DNA of 64,000 bases from contig NZ_WHJH01000005.1 in NCBI RefSeq assembly GCF_011682145.1, forward strand, positions 186,001 through 250,000, written 5' to 3'. Below the pieces are notes generated by a model. The model did no database searches. It worked only from the letters and a program-made list of their open reading frames with translations, and was not told where the DNA came from. Positions 52,633 through 61,947 of the stretch are shown here, piece by piece. The position numbers were made by a program, and so were the translations under genes. Source of the stretch: Massilia mucilaginosa. GTDB taxonomy: Bacteria; Pseudomonadota; Gammaproteobacteria; Burkholderiales; Burkholderiaceae_D. Within the stretch, counting starts at the first letter, position 1. Every line of letters starts with the position of its first letter.

Positions 52633-53847
52633 TCAGCCTTTCGGGGCGGCGGTGGCGGACGGCGCGGCCACGGTGGCGGGCGGCTCGCTGAGCTTGACCT
52701 GGCTGCCGGGCTTGACCGCATCCAGCTTGGCGGTGATCACGCGCGCACCGGGTTCGAGCCCCTCGGTGACTTCGACCATGCCGTCATCTTCGTTGCGCAG
52801 GCCCAGGGTGACCGGGCGCGCGACCACCTTGCCGGATTCGACCACGTAGACCACATCCTTCTGCTGGTCCTTGCGCAGGGCCGCGAACGGCAGCAGCGGG
52901 CGCACGGCGGACTTTTGCGTGGTGATCGATCCCTTGGCGAACATGCCGCCGCGCAGGGCGCTGTCGGCATTGTCGACACTGATATAGACCAGCATCGCGC
53001 GCGAGCCGGTTTCGGTGGTCGGATTGATGCGCGCCACCTTGCCGAGGAAGCTGCGGGCCGGGTAGCCGTCGACCCGGAACCTGACTTCCTGCCCGATCTT
53101 GACGCGCGGGATGTCGGAGGCCGGCACCTGGGCTTCCAGGGTCAATTGTTGCAGGTTGACGATGGAAAACGCCGCCATGTCGGGCGAGAGCTTGTCGCCG
53201 GCCTGCACATGGCGCTTGCTGACCACGCCCGCCAGCGGGGCCCGGATCACCGTGTCGTTCAAGGCGATGCGCGCCAGGTCGAGCTGGGCCTGGGCCGCGC
53301 GCACGCTGGCGCGCGCCAGCGCCACGCTGTTGTCGGTGGTGTCGTAGGCATTCTGCGAAATGTACTTTTGCGCCAGCAAAGCGCCGCTGTTGGCGTTGTT
53401 CTTGGTGGCCATCGACAGGCGCGCAGTCGCTTCGTCGAGCGCGGCCTGCTGCTGCGCCAGGCGCGCCTTGTGGTCGGCCTGGTCGAGCCGCGCCAGCACT
53501 TGCCCGGCCGCCACGGTCATGCCTTCCTGCACGGTTGTCTCCAGCACCTGGCCCGAGACCTTGGACTTGACGGTGGCCTGGGTCAGCGGCGCCAGCGAGC
53601 CCGACAGCGGCATGTTGATGCTCAGGGCGCCGGCGGCGACCGCCGCCACATCGGCGCGCGCCAGTTCATATACCGGCTCCGCCTTGGCGGCAGCCTTGGC
53701 ATCGGCCGCGGCCGGCTTGGGAGCGGCCAGGGCGAACCAGGCGCCGGCGCCCACGGCGACGATCGCCACGCCGAGCGCGGGGGCGCGCCAGCGAGGCTTC
53801 TTGAGGATGGGCTGGGCCGGCGCGCTGGGCAAGGTCTCGAGTTTCAT
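52633..53847 (-). CDS. efflux RND transporter periplasmic adaptor
   Basis: This 404-aa membrane fusion protein links the RND permease to an outer-membrane channel. It has an N-terminal membrane anchor (ALGVAIVAVGAGAWFALAA), a lipoyl-like segment, a long coiled coil (AQQQAALDEATARLSMATK) and beta-barrel domains with TVIRAPLAGVVSKRHVQAGD. The ATG at 53847 is chosen by homology of the N-terminus. It is the first gene of the two-gene efflux operon. Confidence 0.92.
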   Translation of the reverse strand: MKLETLPSAPAQPILKKPRWRAPALGVAIVAVGAGAWFALAAPKPAAADAKAAAKAEPVYELARADVAAVAAGALSINMPLSGSLAPLTQATVKSKVSGQVLETTVQEGMTVAAGQVLARLDQADHKARLAQQQAALDEATARLSMATKNNANSGALLAQKYISQNAYDTTDNSVALARASVRAAQAQLDLARIALNDTVIRAPLAGVVSKRHVQAGDKLSPDMAAFSIVNLQQLTLEAQVPASDIPRVKIGQEVRFRVDGYPARSFLGKVARINPTTETGSRAMLVYISVDNADSALRGGMFAKGSITTQKSAVRPLLPFAALRKDQQKDVVYVVESGKVVARPVTLGLRNEDDGMVEVTEGLEPGARVITAKLDAVKPGSQVKLSEPPATVAAPSATAAPKG

Positions 53848-54189
53848 GGTGGCTTGGTCTTCTTCTGGTCGGTCGGGCGGGTGGCTGGTTCGGGAGCGCG
53901 GCCGCTCCGTCCTGGGGGCAGGATGGAGGCAGGTGCGCATGTTGTCACTATAGAAAATCGGCGTCCCGGCCGCACGCCGAATGCGACAGACCGCCGTTCC
54001 GGCACGACAAACTGCAAAAAAACCCGACAAAGCGCAAATTTTGCTGATAAGAAACAATTCTGCCGGCCTTCGCTTTGCGTGCGCGCAAACGGAACCGAAC
54101 CGGCGTGGTCAGAATGGGTCTAACCATTGATTCAAGATAGGGGCCGGCCTTGGCACCGGTCTTGGCCACAACGAGATGAAGGGATTATC
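53848..54189. other. divergent intergenic region between efflux and GGDEF-EAL genes
   Basis: The roughly 340 bases hold no supported gene. Stretches are AT-richer around 54000-54060. The regulatory signals for the two divergent units presumably lie here, but I recognise none with confidence. Confidence 0.5.
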
Positions 54190-56670
54190 GTGAGTGCTGA
54201 CACCCCTGCCCAAACGGGCAGTTTCGAGCCGGAAGGACCGGGACGCGAAGCGCTCGACGTCCTGTACCGCTTCGTCGCTGCCCTGGAACTGGCGCCGACG
54301 GTGGCTGTTCACAGCACCGACCGCAACGGCATCGTGCGCTACTGGAACCATACCTGCGCCGACGTGTTCGGCGTTTCGGCCGAGGAGGCGGTCGGGCGGC
54401 CCCTGACCAGCCTGGCCTCGCACCTGGACCGCGAGGAAGATTTCAAGAACACCCTCGAATCGGTCTGGAAGACCGGCCGCACGGCCCCGCCGCGCGACTG
54501 GCACATCCGGCGCCTGGACGGCGCCGATCGCTGGCTGTACTCGACCCACTTCCCGGTGCTGCGCGACGGTGTGCCGCAGCAACTGTTCTGCATGGAAGTC
54601 GACATCAGCAGGCGCAAGGTCGATGAGGCCGAACTGATCGAAGCGGGCAGCAACTTCCGCCAGCTGTTCGAGCGCTCGACCGACGCCATCGTGCTGATCG
54701 AGGGCAACAACATCATCGACGCCAATCCGGCCGCGCTGGTACTGTTCCACTGCGCCGGCAAGCAAGACGTGGTCGGCAAGACCCTGCTCGATTTTTCGCC
54801 CGAGGTCCAGGCCACCGGCGAAACCTCGATCGTGGCCGACGCCGCCCTGACGGCGCGCGCCTTCATCGATGGCAATCACCGCTACGAGTGGGAATACGCG
54901 CTGCCCGACGGCACCCATTTCTGGGCCGAGGTGCTGCTCACCTCGGTGACGCTGGACCATGAATTCCTGTCTTACGCGGTGCTGCGCGACATTTCCCCGC
55001 GCAAGGCGGCCGAGCACGCGCTGGCCATGGCGGCGCGGGTGTTCGAAAAATCGCGCGACGCCATCCTGCTCACCGACCGCCACTACCGGGTGATCGCGGT
55101 CAACCAGGCGTTCAGCGTGCTGACCGGCATCGGGGCGGACGAAGTCATGGGCGGCGAAGTGCCGGGTTTGCATTCGGGCATGCACGAACCCTCGTTCTAC
55201 CAGCAGATCTGGGACTTCGTGGCGGTGCACGACCACTGGGAAGGCGAGGTCTGCTGCGTGCGGCGCGAGGATGAGGATGTGCCGGTGTGGGTCGCGGTCA
55301 CGGCGATCCGCGACAGCGCCGAGCAGGTCTCGAACTACATGGCGATCATGACCGACATCACCGAGCGCAAGCGCGCCGAGGAGCAGACCCGCCATCTGGC
55401 CGAGCACGACTTCCTGACCGACCTGCCGAACCGCGTGCTGTTTCTCGACCGCCTGCAGCAGGCGCTGGTATCGGCGCGGCGCCAGCACAGCAAGGTGGCG
55501 GTCATGTTCCTCGACCTCGACCGCTTCAAGGGCATCAACGACAGTTTCGGCCACCACGTGGGCGACGCCGTGCTCAAGGAAGTGGCCACGCGCCTGACCG
55601 GCTGCGTGCGCGGGGTCGATACGGTCAGCCGCCAGGGCGGCGACGAGTTCGTTGTCATCCTGGCCGACATCGGCGGCGTCGACCAGGCCGCCCACGTGGC
55701 CACCAGCGTCATGCACGCGGTGGCGCAGCCTGTGCGCAGCAACGGCCACTCGATCAGCCTGTCGGTCTCGATCGGCATCGCCATCTGCCCGGAGGACGGG
55801 CTCGACGTCGACACCCTGCTGCAACATGCCGATGTGGCCATGTACCACGCCAAGCAGAACGGGCGCAACGCCTTCAGCTTCTTCAATGCCGACATGAACG
55901 CGCACGTCATCGAGCGGGTGCAGATCGAGAACGAACTGCGGCACGCGCTGTCGAACCAGGAGTTTTTCCTCGAATACCAGCCCGAAGTCAATATCGCGAC
56001 CGGTCTGACCATCGGCGTCGAAGCGCTGCTGCGCTGGCGCCATCCGCAGCGCGGGCTGCTCATGCCGCACCAGTTCATCCAGGTGGCCGAAGAATGCGGG
56101 CTGATGGTGCCGATCGGCGAGTGGGTGCTGCGCCAGGCCTGTTCGCAGGCGCGCGCGTGGCGCGATGAAGGCTGCCCGGTGGGGGTGGCGGTCAATTTGT
56201 CGGGGGCGCAATTCCTGCATGGCGGGCTGGTGCACAGCGTCGATGAAGCCCTGCGCCTGTCCGGGCTGGCGCCCGAATTTCTCGACCTCGAGATCACCGA
56301 AAGCGTCATCATGCGCGGCGACGACGCCACCGTGGCCACGGTGGCCGCCTTGCGCGAACGCGGGGTGCAGCTGACGATCGACGACTTCGGCACCGGGTAT
56401 TCGAGCCTGAGCTTCCTGCGCCGCTATCCGCTGACCAAGCTGAAGATCGACCGCTCGTTCGTGGACGAAATCCCGGAGCACGACACCACGGCCAATCTGA
56501 TTCCGGCCATCATCGCGGTGGCGCGCAGCCTCAAGCTGCGCGTGATCGCCGAGGGGGTCGAAACAGCCGAGCAGCTGATGTTTTTACAGCAGCACGGCTG
56601 CGACGATTACCAGGGCTATTACGCCAGCATGGCCTCGACCGAGCCCGACCTCAAGCCCCGCCCTCGCTAG
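54190..56670 (+). CDS. PAS-GGDEF-EAL cyclic-di-GMP protein
   Basis: This 826-aa cytosolic protein has three PAS-type sensor modules (about residues 30-150, 150-290 and 290-430) followed by a diguanylate cyclase domain with intact GGDEF (483-487) and a phosphodiesterase domain with intact EAL (611-613) and DDFGTG. It could make and break c-di-GMP in response to a cytosolic signal. The GTG at 54190 with GAAGGG upstream is the start; the longer TTG start is rejected. The C-terminus departs from the family after GYY (ASMASTEPDLKPRPR), so the last helix is altered. Confidence 0.92.
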   Translation: MSADTPAQTGSFEPEGPGREALDVLYRFVAALELAPTVAVHSTDRNGIVRYWNHTCADVFGVSAEEAVGRPLTSLASHLDREEDFKNTLESVWKTGRTAPPRDWHIRRLDGADRWLYSTHFPVLRDGVPQQLFCMEVDISRRKVDEAELIEAGSNFRQLFERSTDAIVLIEGNNIIDANPAALVLFHCAGKQDVVGKTLLDFSPEVQATGETSIVADAALTARAFIDGNHRYEWEYALPDGTHFWAEVLLTSVTLDHEFLSYAVLRDISPRKAAEHALAMAARVFEKSRDAILLTDRHYRVIAVNQAFSVLTGIGADEVMGGEVPGLHSGMHEPSFYQQIWDFVAVHDHWEGEVCCVRREDEDVPVWVAVTAIRDSAEQVSNYMAIMTDITERKRAEEQTRHLAEHDFLTDLPNRVLFLDRLQQALVSARRQHSKVAVMFLDLDRFKGINDSFGHHVGDAVLKEVATRLTGCVRGVDTVSRQGGDEFVVILADIGGVDQAAHVATSVMHAVAQPVRSNGHSISLSVSIGIAICPEDGLDVDTLLQHADVAMYHAKQNGRNAFSFFNADMNAHVIERVQIENELRHALSNQEFFLEYQPEVNIATGLTIGVEALLRWRHPQRGLLMPHQFIQVAEECGLMVPIGEWVLRQACSQARAWRDEGCPVGVAVNLSGAQFLHGGLVHSVDEALRLSGLAPEFLDLEITESVIMRGDDATVATVAALRERGVQLTIDDFGTGYSSLSFLRRYPLTKLKIDRSFVDEIPEHDTTANLIPAIIAVARSLKLRVIAEGVETAEQLMFLQQHGCDDYQGYYASMASTEPDLKPRPR

Positions 56671-56824
56671 AGCCTGCCTTAGCAGATCGGAGTCGCTGCT
56701 GGCGCGCCTGTCACGCGGGGGCGGCGTTGTTCGTCGTTGCATGGCTGGCCATGCGGCCTCCTCACGCCTTGCCCGCGCGTGCCAGGCATCACCATCCGCT
56801 TCCCCCGATCTGCTAAGCCAGGCT
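56671..56824. mobile_element. 154-bp fold-back element with 20-bp inverted ends
   Basis: The terminal sequences AGCCTGCCTTAGCAGATCGG (56671-56690) and the complement of AGCCTGGCTTAGCAGATCGG (56805-56824) match at 19 of 20 positions. The centre holds another small palindrome (GCATGG-ctgg-CCATGC). The element has no coding content and starts immediately after the stop codon of the GGDEF-EAL gene. Its right end encodes the last residues and stop of the convergent EEP gene. It could be a MITE or a large bidirectional terminator. Confidence 0.7.
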
Positions 56825-57781
56825 CAGCCTGCGCGGTCCGTCGAACAGGCGGACCCGCGCCAGCACCTGCCCGTGGTCGGAGGCCTCGGGCAGTTCCAGC
56901 ACCACGTGGTCGTTCAGGTACACCACGTCGACCACCTCGCCGATGGCGTTCGGCAGGGCGGCGTTGAATTCTTCGGACACCAGAATGTGGTCGATGGTCG
57001 TGTAATGGCTGTCGTGCACGATAGAAAAACCCACGTGGCGCAGATGGTCCTGGCGCTGCTGCAACTGGTAGGCGTCGAACATGCGGTCGCCCAGGGTGTT
57101 GCCGTTGCCCAGCACGAGCATGGTGGTGACCGCATCGGCCACGTCGTTGAAGTCGCCCAGCACCACGCGCGGGCGCTGGTTTTCCTTGGCCAGCTGGCTT
57201 AAAAACACGCGCAGGGCCGCCGCTTCGGTGCCGCGCCGGATCAGCGAACGCAGGCAGGCCAGCGCGTACAGCTGCGGGTCTTCGCTGCTGTCGCCGTTGC
57301 GGTAGTCGGGCCGCTTGGACTTGAGGTGCACCACCACCACATCGACCGTGCAGTCGGGCGAGACCATCACCGGCGCATGGATCACGGCGCGCGAAAAGCG
57401 GTCGGCCTCGCGGCTGCCGGGCGGCAGCGCCACGCCCTCGGGGAAGTGCAGGTGCGCCACGCCGGGCGCGGCCAGCGGCAGGCGCGACACCAGCGCCACG
57501 CTCGGCGTGAGGCGTTCGGCGGCCGGATCGGGATCGAAGCCGACGTGCAAGGCGTCGCGGTAGTTGCGGGTGCGCGCCAGCGCGTCAAGCAGGGCGGCCT
57601 GCGAAAAAATCTCCTGGAAACCGATCACGTCGGCGTAGAGCAGGTCGATCTGGCGCGCGGTCCAGTTCAGCTTGGCCTCGTATTGCTCCGGCGTGGAGGG
57701 CAACAGATTGTCGTACAGCTGCACGCCCGGCGGGGCGAGGTTGTACAGGTTAAACGTGGCAAAGCGAATTTCTTGCTGCAT
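56813..57781 (-). CDS. endonuclease/exonuclease/phosphatase family protein
   Basis: This 322-aa protein has the EEP (exonuclease III-like) core: RFATFNLYNL (Asn), DVIGFQEIF (Glu), VVVHLKSKR, VVLGDFNDVAD (Asp/Asn), TTIDHILV and EASDHGQV (Asp-His). Metal-dependent cleavage of nucleic acid or phosphoester substrates is expected; the exact substrate is unclear. There is no signal peptide. The final residues S-L-A and the stop fall within the right arm of the fold-back element. Confidence 0.88.
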   Translation of the reverse strand: MQQEIRFATFNLYNLAPPGVQLYDNLLPSTPEQYEAKLNWTARQIDLLYADVIGFQEIFSQAALLDALARTRNYRDALHVGFDPDPAAERLTPSVALVSRLPLAAPGVAHLHFPEGVALPPGSREADRFSRAVIHAPVMVSPDCTVDVVVVHLKSKRPDYRNGDSSEDPQLYALACLRSLIRRGTEAAALRVFLSQLAKENQRPRVVLGDFNDVADAVTTMLVLGNGNTLGDRMFDAYQLQQRQDHLRHVGFSIVHDSHYTTIDHILVSEEFNAALPNAIGEVVDVVYLNDHVVLELPEASDHGQVLARVRLFDGPRRLSLA

Positions 57782-57819
57782 AATAAGAAACTCCTCAATG
57801 AACGTTTAGCGTATCACGC

Positions 57820-58311
57820 ATGGCCAAGAAAGAGCACATTTCCGAAACACCGGCGACGCAGTTCCTGCGCAAGCACCGGGTCGATTTCTCGGAACACCCG
57901 TATCCGTATGAAGAACATGGCGGCACCGCGGTCTCCGCGCGCGAGCTCGGCGTGCCCGAACATACGGTCGTCAAGACCCTGGTGATGCAGGACGAGGCGG
58001 CCAAGCCGCTGATCGTGCTGATGCACGGCGACTGCAAGGTCTCGACCAAGAACCTGGCGCGCGCGATTGCCTGCAAGTCGGTCGAACCGTGCAAGCCGGA
58101 GGTGGCGCAGCGCCATTCCGGGTACCAGATCGGCGGCACCTCGCCGTTCGGCACCCGGAAGGCCTTGCCGGTGTATGTGGAAGAAGGCATCCTGGCGCTG
58201 GACAAGATCTACATCAATGGCGGCCGGCGCGGCTATCTGGTCGGCATCGCGCCGCAGGTGCTGGTGGCGCTGCTGGCGGCGCGGCCGGTGATGTGCGCGC
58301 TGGAAGAGTAG
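57820..58311 (+). CDS. ybaK: YbaK/EbsC-type aminoacyl-tRNA deacylase
   Basis: This 163-aa protein hydrolyses mischarged Cys-tRNA-Pro (YbaK family). Recognisable motifs are HPYPYEEHGGTAVSARELGV, KTLVMQDE, the catalytic lysine in DCKVSTKNLARAI and GGTSPFGTRKALPVYVEE, which form the substrate pocket. It is divergent from the EEP gene. A degenerate second copy of its coding sequence lies at 61039-61137. Confidence 0.93.
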   Translation: MAKKEHISETPATQFLRKHRVDFSEHPYPYEEHGGTAVSARELGVPEHTVVKTLVMQDEAAKPLIVLMHGDCKVSTKNLARAIACKSVEPCKPEVAQRHSGYQIGGTSPFGTRKALPVYVEEGILALDKIYINGGRRGYLVGIAPQVLVALLAARPVMCALEE

Positions 58312-58325
58312 GCCGATGCTCCGTC

Positions 58326-58551
58326 ATGGTCGGCCGCACCCGGCAATGGAATACTTTCATTATTGAAAATACTCGCCGCCATCATCGTTCTGAAAATGTC
58401 ATATTTTCACAAAAATACGTCATATTATTGCAAATAATGCATGAAAATGTGAGAAATCACGTGCTCAAAAGTTAGCTCGGTCCAGTCCGGCAGGATAATA
58501 TGCACCCAAGATGCATATGTATGGATCCTGAAACGCTGAACCGGAGTTGAT
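58326..58551 (+). promoter_or_regulatory. AT-rich upstream region of the metallopeptidase gene
   Basis: This is clearly AT-richer than its surroundings. It contains the inverted repeat gaaaat-gtcat-attttc and, nearer the start, tatgca-cccaaga-tgcata, together with the repeated words tgaaaatgt. It probably holds the promoter and operator sites of the gene starting at 58552. The base composition suggests transferred DNA. Confidence 0.4.
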
Positions 58552-60996
58552 ATGAGACGTCTGTTGAACTACCTGGCAATCCTTGCCCTCACCAGCGGGG
58601 TGTTGACCGCATGCGGCGATAACACCGGCGCATCCGGCCCTGGCCGCGCAGCCGGGGCGGACACGCCGCCGCCTGTCGTCAGCGCCCCTGCCGCCGATGC
58701 GGCAGGGGCCGGCGTGATGAGCGGAGGCGGCGCCAACGTCGCCGACAGCGCTGCCACCGCCAACGCCACCACGGCCGAGCCTGGCGCCGCCCCGATCGCC
58801 AACGCCACCACCATGGGCGTGGCCGCCGCTGCCTCGACCACGCAATGGACATTTTGCGCCAACGAAAACAGCAGTTGCGTTTTCAATGGCAACCAGAGCG
58901 TGCGCTATGGCGCGGGCGAGCGCTTCGTCAGCAAGACGCTTGGCTGGGGTGCCGCGTGCAACAGCGCCACCTTCGGCGATCCGGCGCCGGGCGTGGCCAA
59001 GCATTGCGAAGTCACCAGCACCTGGAAAGCATGCGGCGTCGAGGGCGCCCAGTGCGCCTTTACCGATACGCGCACCGTGCGCTTCGGTTCCGGCACCAGC
59101 TTCATGAGCAAGACGGCGACCGGCGGCCTGGCTTGCAACAGCAATGTCTTCGGCGATCCGACGCCAGGCATCGCCAAGCGCTGCGACAGCGCCCCTGTCA
59201 CATGGACCTTGTGCGCCACCGAAGGCGGCCGCTGCAATTTCAGCGGCACCAATGCGGTGCTGTTCGGGGCGGAGGGCAGGTATTACACCTATACCAAGAC
59301 CGATGGCGTCGATTGCGCCGTGGGTCCCGCCATGGCCAACCCGGCCCCGGGTCTGGTGAAAAACTGCTATATCCCCGGCGCACCGATTGCCGACGCCACG
59401 CCACCGCTTGCCGGCGATCCGCGCATCGGCAGCATCCAGCTGGCGCAATCGCAGTTGTTCGACAGCGGCGACAGCGCCCTGATCCTGATTAACAGCAAGG
59501 CGGTGATGGTCAAGGTCAACGCCCTGAGCAACAATCCAGCGGTGGCCAAGCCGGACGGCAAAATCCAGGTCAAGGATGCGAACGGCAATCTGCTGCGCGA
59601 GATCGCCTTGAGCAAACCTGCCGGTGCGCTGCCTGCCAGCGTACCCGTCGTGCCCGACAGGAACACCTCGTACATCGGCATCGTGCCCGCCGACCTGGTG
59701 CGTCCCGGCCTGCGCCTGAGCGTGGTCCTGTCGAATGGCCAGAGCATGACCATCAATCCAAGGGTGGGCGGCGGCGTGCCGATGGACCTGGTCGTGATTC
59801 CGGTCCAGATCGGTAGCTCGGTCGGCAAGGTCGTCAGCAATCTGCGCGACTTCGTGCAGGACCGCATTCCGGTGTCGGCCGTGAACCAGACCGGCCGCGC
59901 GCCGTATGTCTCGTCGCGCGTGACCCGCCTGCCTGCCACCGAGGCGGAATGGAGTACCGCGTTTGGCAAGATCCTGGGCGAAATCGGCGATTTGCACCGT
60001 CTGGAAGGCGCCAACAATCGCCAGCATTATTTCGGCATCATTCCGAAAGCCAGTTACGGCCTGGCCGGCCTGGCCTATGTGCCGGGCACCGCCGGCGTGG
60101 CCGCCGATATTCCGTCGATGAACGAAGACGGCTTGCGCGGCATCGTCGTCCACGAACTGGGCCACAACTACCGCCTGAACCATGCCGCTTGCGGCGGCGC
60201 CGGCTCGCCGGACCCGAAGTATCCCTACCCGAACGCGCAACTGGGCACGGGCAACCATTACACCTGGGGCTATCTGTTCAGCCGTGGGGCATTCTTCGAT
60301 CCGCGCAGCACGAAAATCCATGACATCATGAGTTATTGCGGAGGCAGCACCTTTTCGGACTACAACACCCATCTGATGCAGGCATTCTTGACCCCGGCTG
60401 ACGCGCTCAGAATGTCGGCGGCGAGCGCCGCAGCGCAGGACCTGGTGCTGATCAGCGGCCAGATCAGCGGCGACAAGGCCAGCCTGTCGCCACTGAAATC
60501 GTTCGTCGGCCGTGCCAGCCTGCCGGCCAGGGGCGAGTACACCTTGCGCATCGTTACTGGCAAAGGTACGCTCGAGTATCCGTTCGCCACCTTGGTGGTC
60601 GACCATGCCGACCAAGCGACAGCGCACAACTTCAGCTTCGCGATTCCGAATCCGGGGCCGATCGTCGGTATCTCGGTGCTCAAGGGCATGGCCAAGCTGA
60701 TGCAGGCGAGCGCCCGTCCGGTTCCGGAGAACAATGTCCAGGGCCAGGCAGCGGTGGTGCAGGTGCGCGAGCAAGCCGGCACGGTTCAACTGAACTGGGA
60801 TCGCGCGAGCTATCCGTACCTGACCGTGACCGTGGTGAACGATGCCGGGCGCTCGACCCTGGCGCAGGATCTGCAAGGGGGGAGCGCGGTCTTGTCGCTC
60901 GGTCCCTTGCCGGCCGGTGGCGCGTTCGAATTGAGCCTGTCCGATGGCGTCAATTCGGTGCTCGTCAAGCAGCCGCGCGCAAGCGCGGCCGAGTAA
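58552..60996 (+). CDS. secreted lipoprotein zinc metallopeptidase with three Cys-rich repeats
   Basis: This 814-aa lipoprotein has a signal peptide ending in the lipobox LTAC-G. It then has a Gly/Ala-rich linker and three repeats of about 60 residues (about 99-155, 158-213, 218-272). Each begins W-x-x-C and contains G-x-x-C-x-F, a GDP/NP-PG motif and a final K-x-C. A metallopeptidase domain follows with HELGHNYRLNH (H534, E535, H538, H544). M66/gametolysin-like enzymes have such motifs. The C-terminal part (from about 640) is beta-rich. Likely an outer-surface protease that binds a matrix through its repeats. Confidence 0.85.
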   Translation: MRRLLNYLAILALTSGVLTACGDNTGASGPGRAAGADTPPPVVSAPAADAAGAGVMSGGGANVADSAATANATTAEPGAAPIANATTMGVAAAASTTQWTFCANENSSCVFNGNQSVRYGAGERFVSKTLGWGAACNSATFGDPAPGVAKHCEVTSTWKACGVEGAQCAFTDTRTVRFGSGTSFMSKTATGGLACNSNVFGDPTPGIAKRCDSAPVTWTLCATEGGRCNFSGTNAVLFGAEGRYYTYTKTDGVDCAVGPAMANPAPGLVKNCYIPGAPIADATPPLAGDPRIGSIQLAQSQLFDSGDSALILINSKAVMVKVNALSNNPAVAKPDGKIQVKDANGNLLREIALSKPAGALPASVPVVPDRNTSYIGIVPADLVRPGLRLSVVLSNGQSMTINPRVGGGVPMDLVVIPVQIGSSVGKVVSNLRDFVQDRIPVSAVNQTGRAPYVSSRVTRLPATEAEWSTAFGKILGEIGDLHRLEGANNRQHYFGIIPKASYGLAGLAYVPGTAGVAADIPSMNEDGLRGIVVHELGHNYRLNHAACGGAGSPDPKYPYPNAQLGTGNHYTWGYLFSRGAFFDPRSTKIHDIMSYCGGSTFSDYNTHLMQAFLTPADALRMSAASAAAQDLVLISGQISGDKASLSPLKSFVGRASLPARGEYTLRIVTGKGTLEYPFATLVVDHADQATAHNFSFAIPNPGPIVGISVLKGMAKLMQASARPVPENNVQGQAAVVQVREQAGTVQLNWDRASYPYLTVTVVNDAGRSTLAQDLQGGSAVLSLGPLPAGGAFELSLSDGVNSVLVKQPRASAAE

Positions 60997-61038
60997 GCCG
61001 GGCGATTAACCCGTCGTAACAGAAAACGGCCCACAACC

Positions 61039-61137
61039 GAGAACCTGGCGCGCGCGATTGCCTGCAAGTCGGTCGAGCCATGCACGCTGGTGGCGCTGCT
61101 GGACGCGCGCGCGGTCAGTTGCGCGCTGGAAGACCAG
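61039..61137 (+). pseudogene. remnant of a second ybaK copy
   Basis: The stretch GAGAACCTGGCGCGCGCGAT... matches codons 76-90 of ybaK (NLARAIACKSVEPC) and then jumps directly to the final ybaK codons (LVALLDARAVSCALED), leaving out the middle of the gene, in frame. Several substitutions separate it from the intact copy at 57820-58311. It has no start and cannot be functional. It lies right behind the metallopeptidase gene, which therefore sits between an intact ybaK and this remnant. Confidence 0.8.
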
Positions 61138-61161
61138 GGCGCCGGTGAGCGGCGGCCCTGG

Positions 61162-61935
61162 TCAGGCGCTTGGTGCGAACGCGGCGCGCATCGTGCCTAA
61201 CCACTGACTGGTCCACTCCAGCGCAAGCGCGGAAAACTGGTTGTTTTCCGGCGTGCCGCCCAGGACGATACCCATGAAAAAGCATTCGGCAGGGCGCATG
61301 CAGTCGGGTTTCAAGGTGCCGAGCTCGCCGATCGGCACGCGGCGCGCGGCGGCGATCGTGCCGAGCAGGCCGGTGGCTCTGTCGGCGTAGGTCGAGCCAT
61401 CCACCCGTCCCGCCTTGAGCGCCGCGATCAGCGCCGGTACTTCGCGCGGCGCGGATGACAGGACTGCCCAGAGATCGTCACGAATGGGCAGCAGGTTGGC
61501 GCCGCCCAGCCTGGCGCCGCGCAGGATGGCGCCGCAGACATCGGCGCTGCGCAGGTCGGCGCGGCTGAGGTCGGCGTTGCTCAGATTGGCATCGCTCAGG
61601 TCGGCGCCGCGCAAGTTGGCATCGCTCAGGTTGGCGCCGTCCAGGTTGGCGCCGCTGAGGTCCGCTCCGCTCAGGTCTGCGCCGCTCAGGTTGACGCCGC
61701 TCAGGTTGGCGTCGCGCAAGTCGACGCTGGTGAGCTCGGCGTAGTACATGGTGGGGTCGCGCAGCGGGTCCCCGCTCAGATCGGCGCCGCGCAGGTCGGT
61801 CTCGCGCAGGTCGGCGCCGCGCAGGGCGGCGTCGTTCGCGCGCGCCGCGGCCAGTGCCTCGGCCATCGTGGCGCCATCGACCGCATGGGTAAACACCACG
61901 ACGCGCGACCAGCGATTATATATCTCGATTGTCAT
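61162..61935 (-). CDS. pentapeptide-repeat protein
   Basis: This 257-aa protein has a short N-terminal segment (IEIYNRWSRVVVF) and about 20 pentapeptide repeats of A(D/N)LxX type between residues 36 and 138, forming a right-handed beta-helix. The C-terminal part is a globular domain. Such proteins may shield DNA gyrase or serve as scaffolds. It follows the TerD/TerA-like gene by 12 bases on the same strand and is likely co-expressed. Confidence 0.85.
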   Translation of the reverse strand: MTIEIYNRWSRVVVFTHAVDGATMAEALAAARANDAALRGADLRETDLRGADLSGDPLRDPTMYYAELTSVDLRDANLSGVNLSGADLSGADLSGANLDGANLSDANLRGADLSDANLSNADLSRADLRSADVCGAILRGARLGGANLLPIRDDLWAVLSSAPREVPALIAALKAGRVDGSTYADRATGLLGTIAAARRVPIGELGTLKPDCMRPAECFFMGIVLGGTPENNQFSALALEWTSQWLGTMRAAFAPSA

Positions 61936-61947
61936 TGGTACCGCCCG

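Noticed and set aside
49806-52691. Plus-strand frame of 961 codons opposite the RND permease
   Set aside because: It is an antisense shadow; its His/Asp/Arg-rich translation is typical of reversed GC-rich code.
54109-56481. Minus-strand frame of 790 codons opposite the GGDEF-EAL gene
   Set aside because: It is a shadow of a high-GC gene with unmistakable GGDEF and EAL motifs on the plus strand.
58326-58475. 49-codon plus-strand frame ahead of the metallopeptidase
   Set aside because: AT-rich composition, no clear ribosome-binding site, and it coincides with a probable promoter region.
58465-60876. Minus-strand frame of 803 codons opposite the metallopeptidase gene
   Set aside because: The plus strand has a signal peptide, lipobox and zinc motif; the antisense product is low-complexity.
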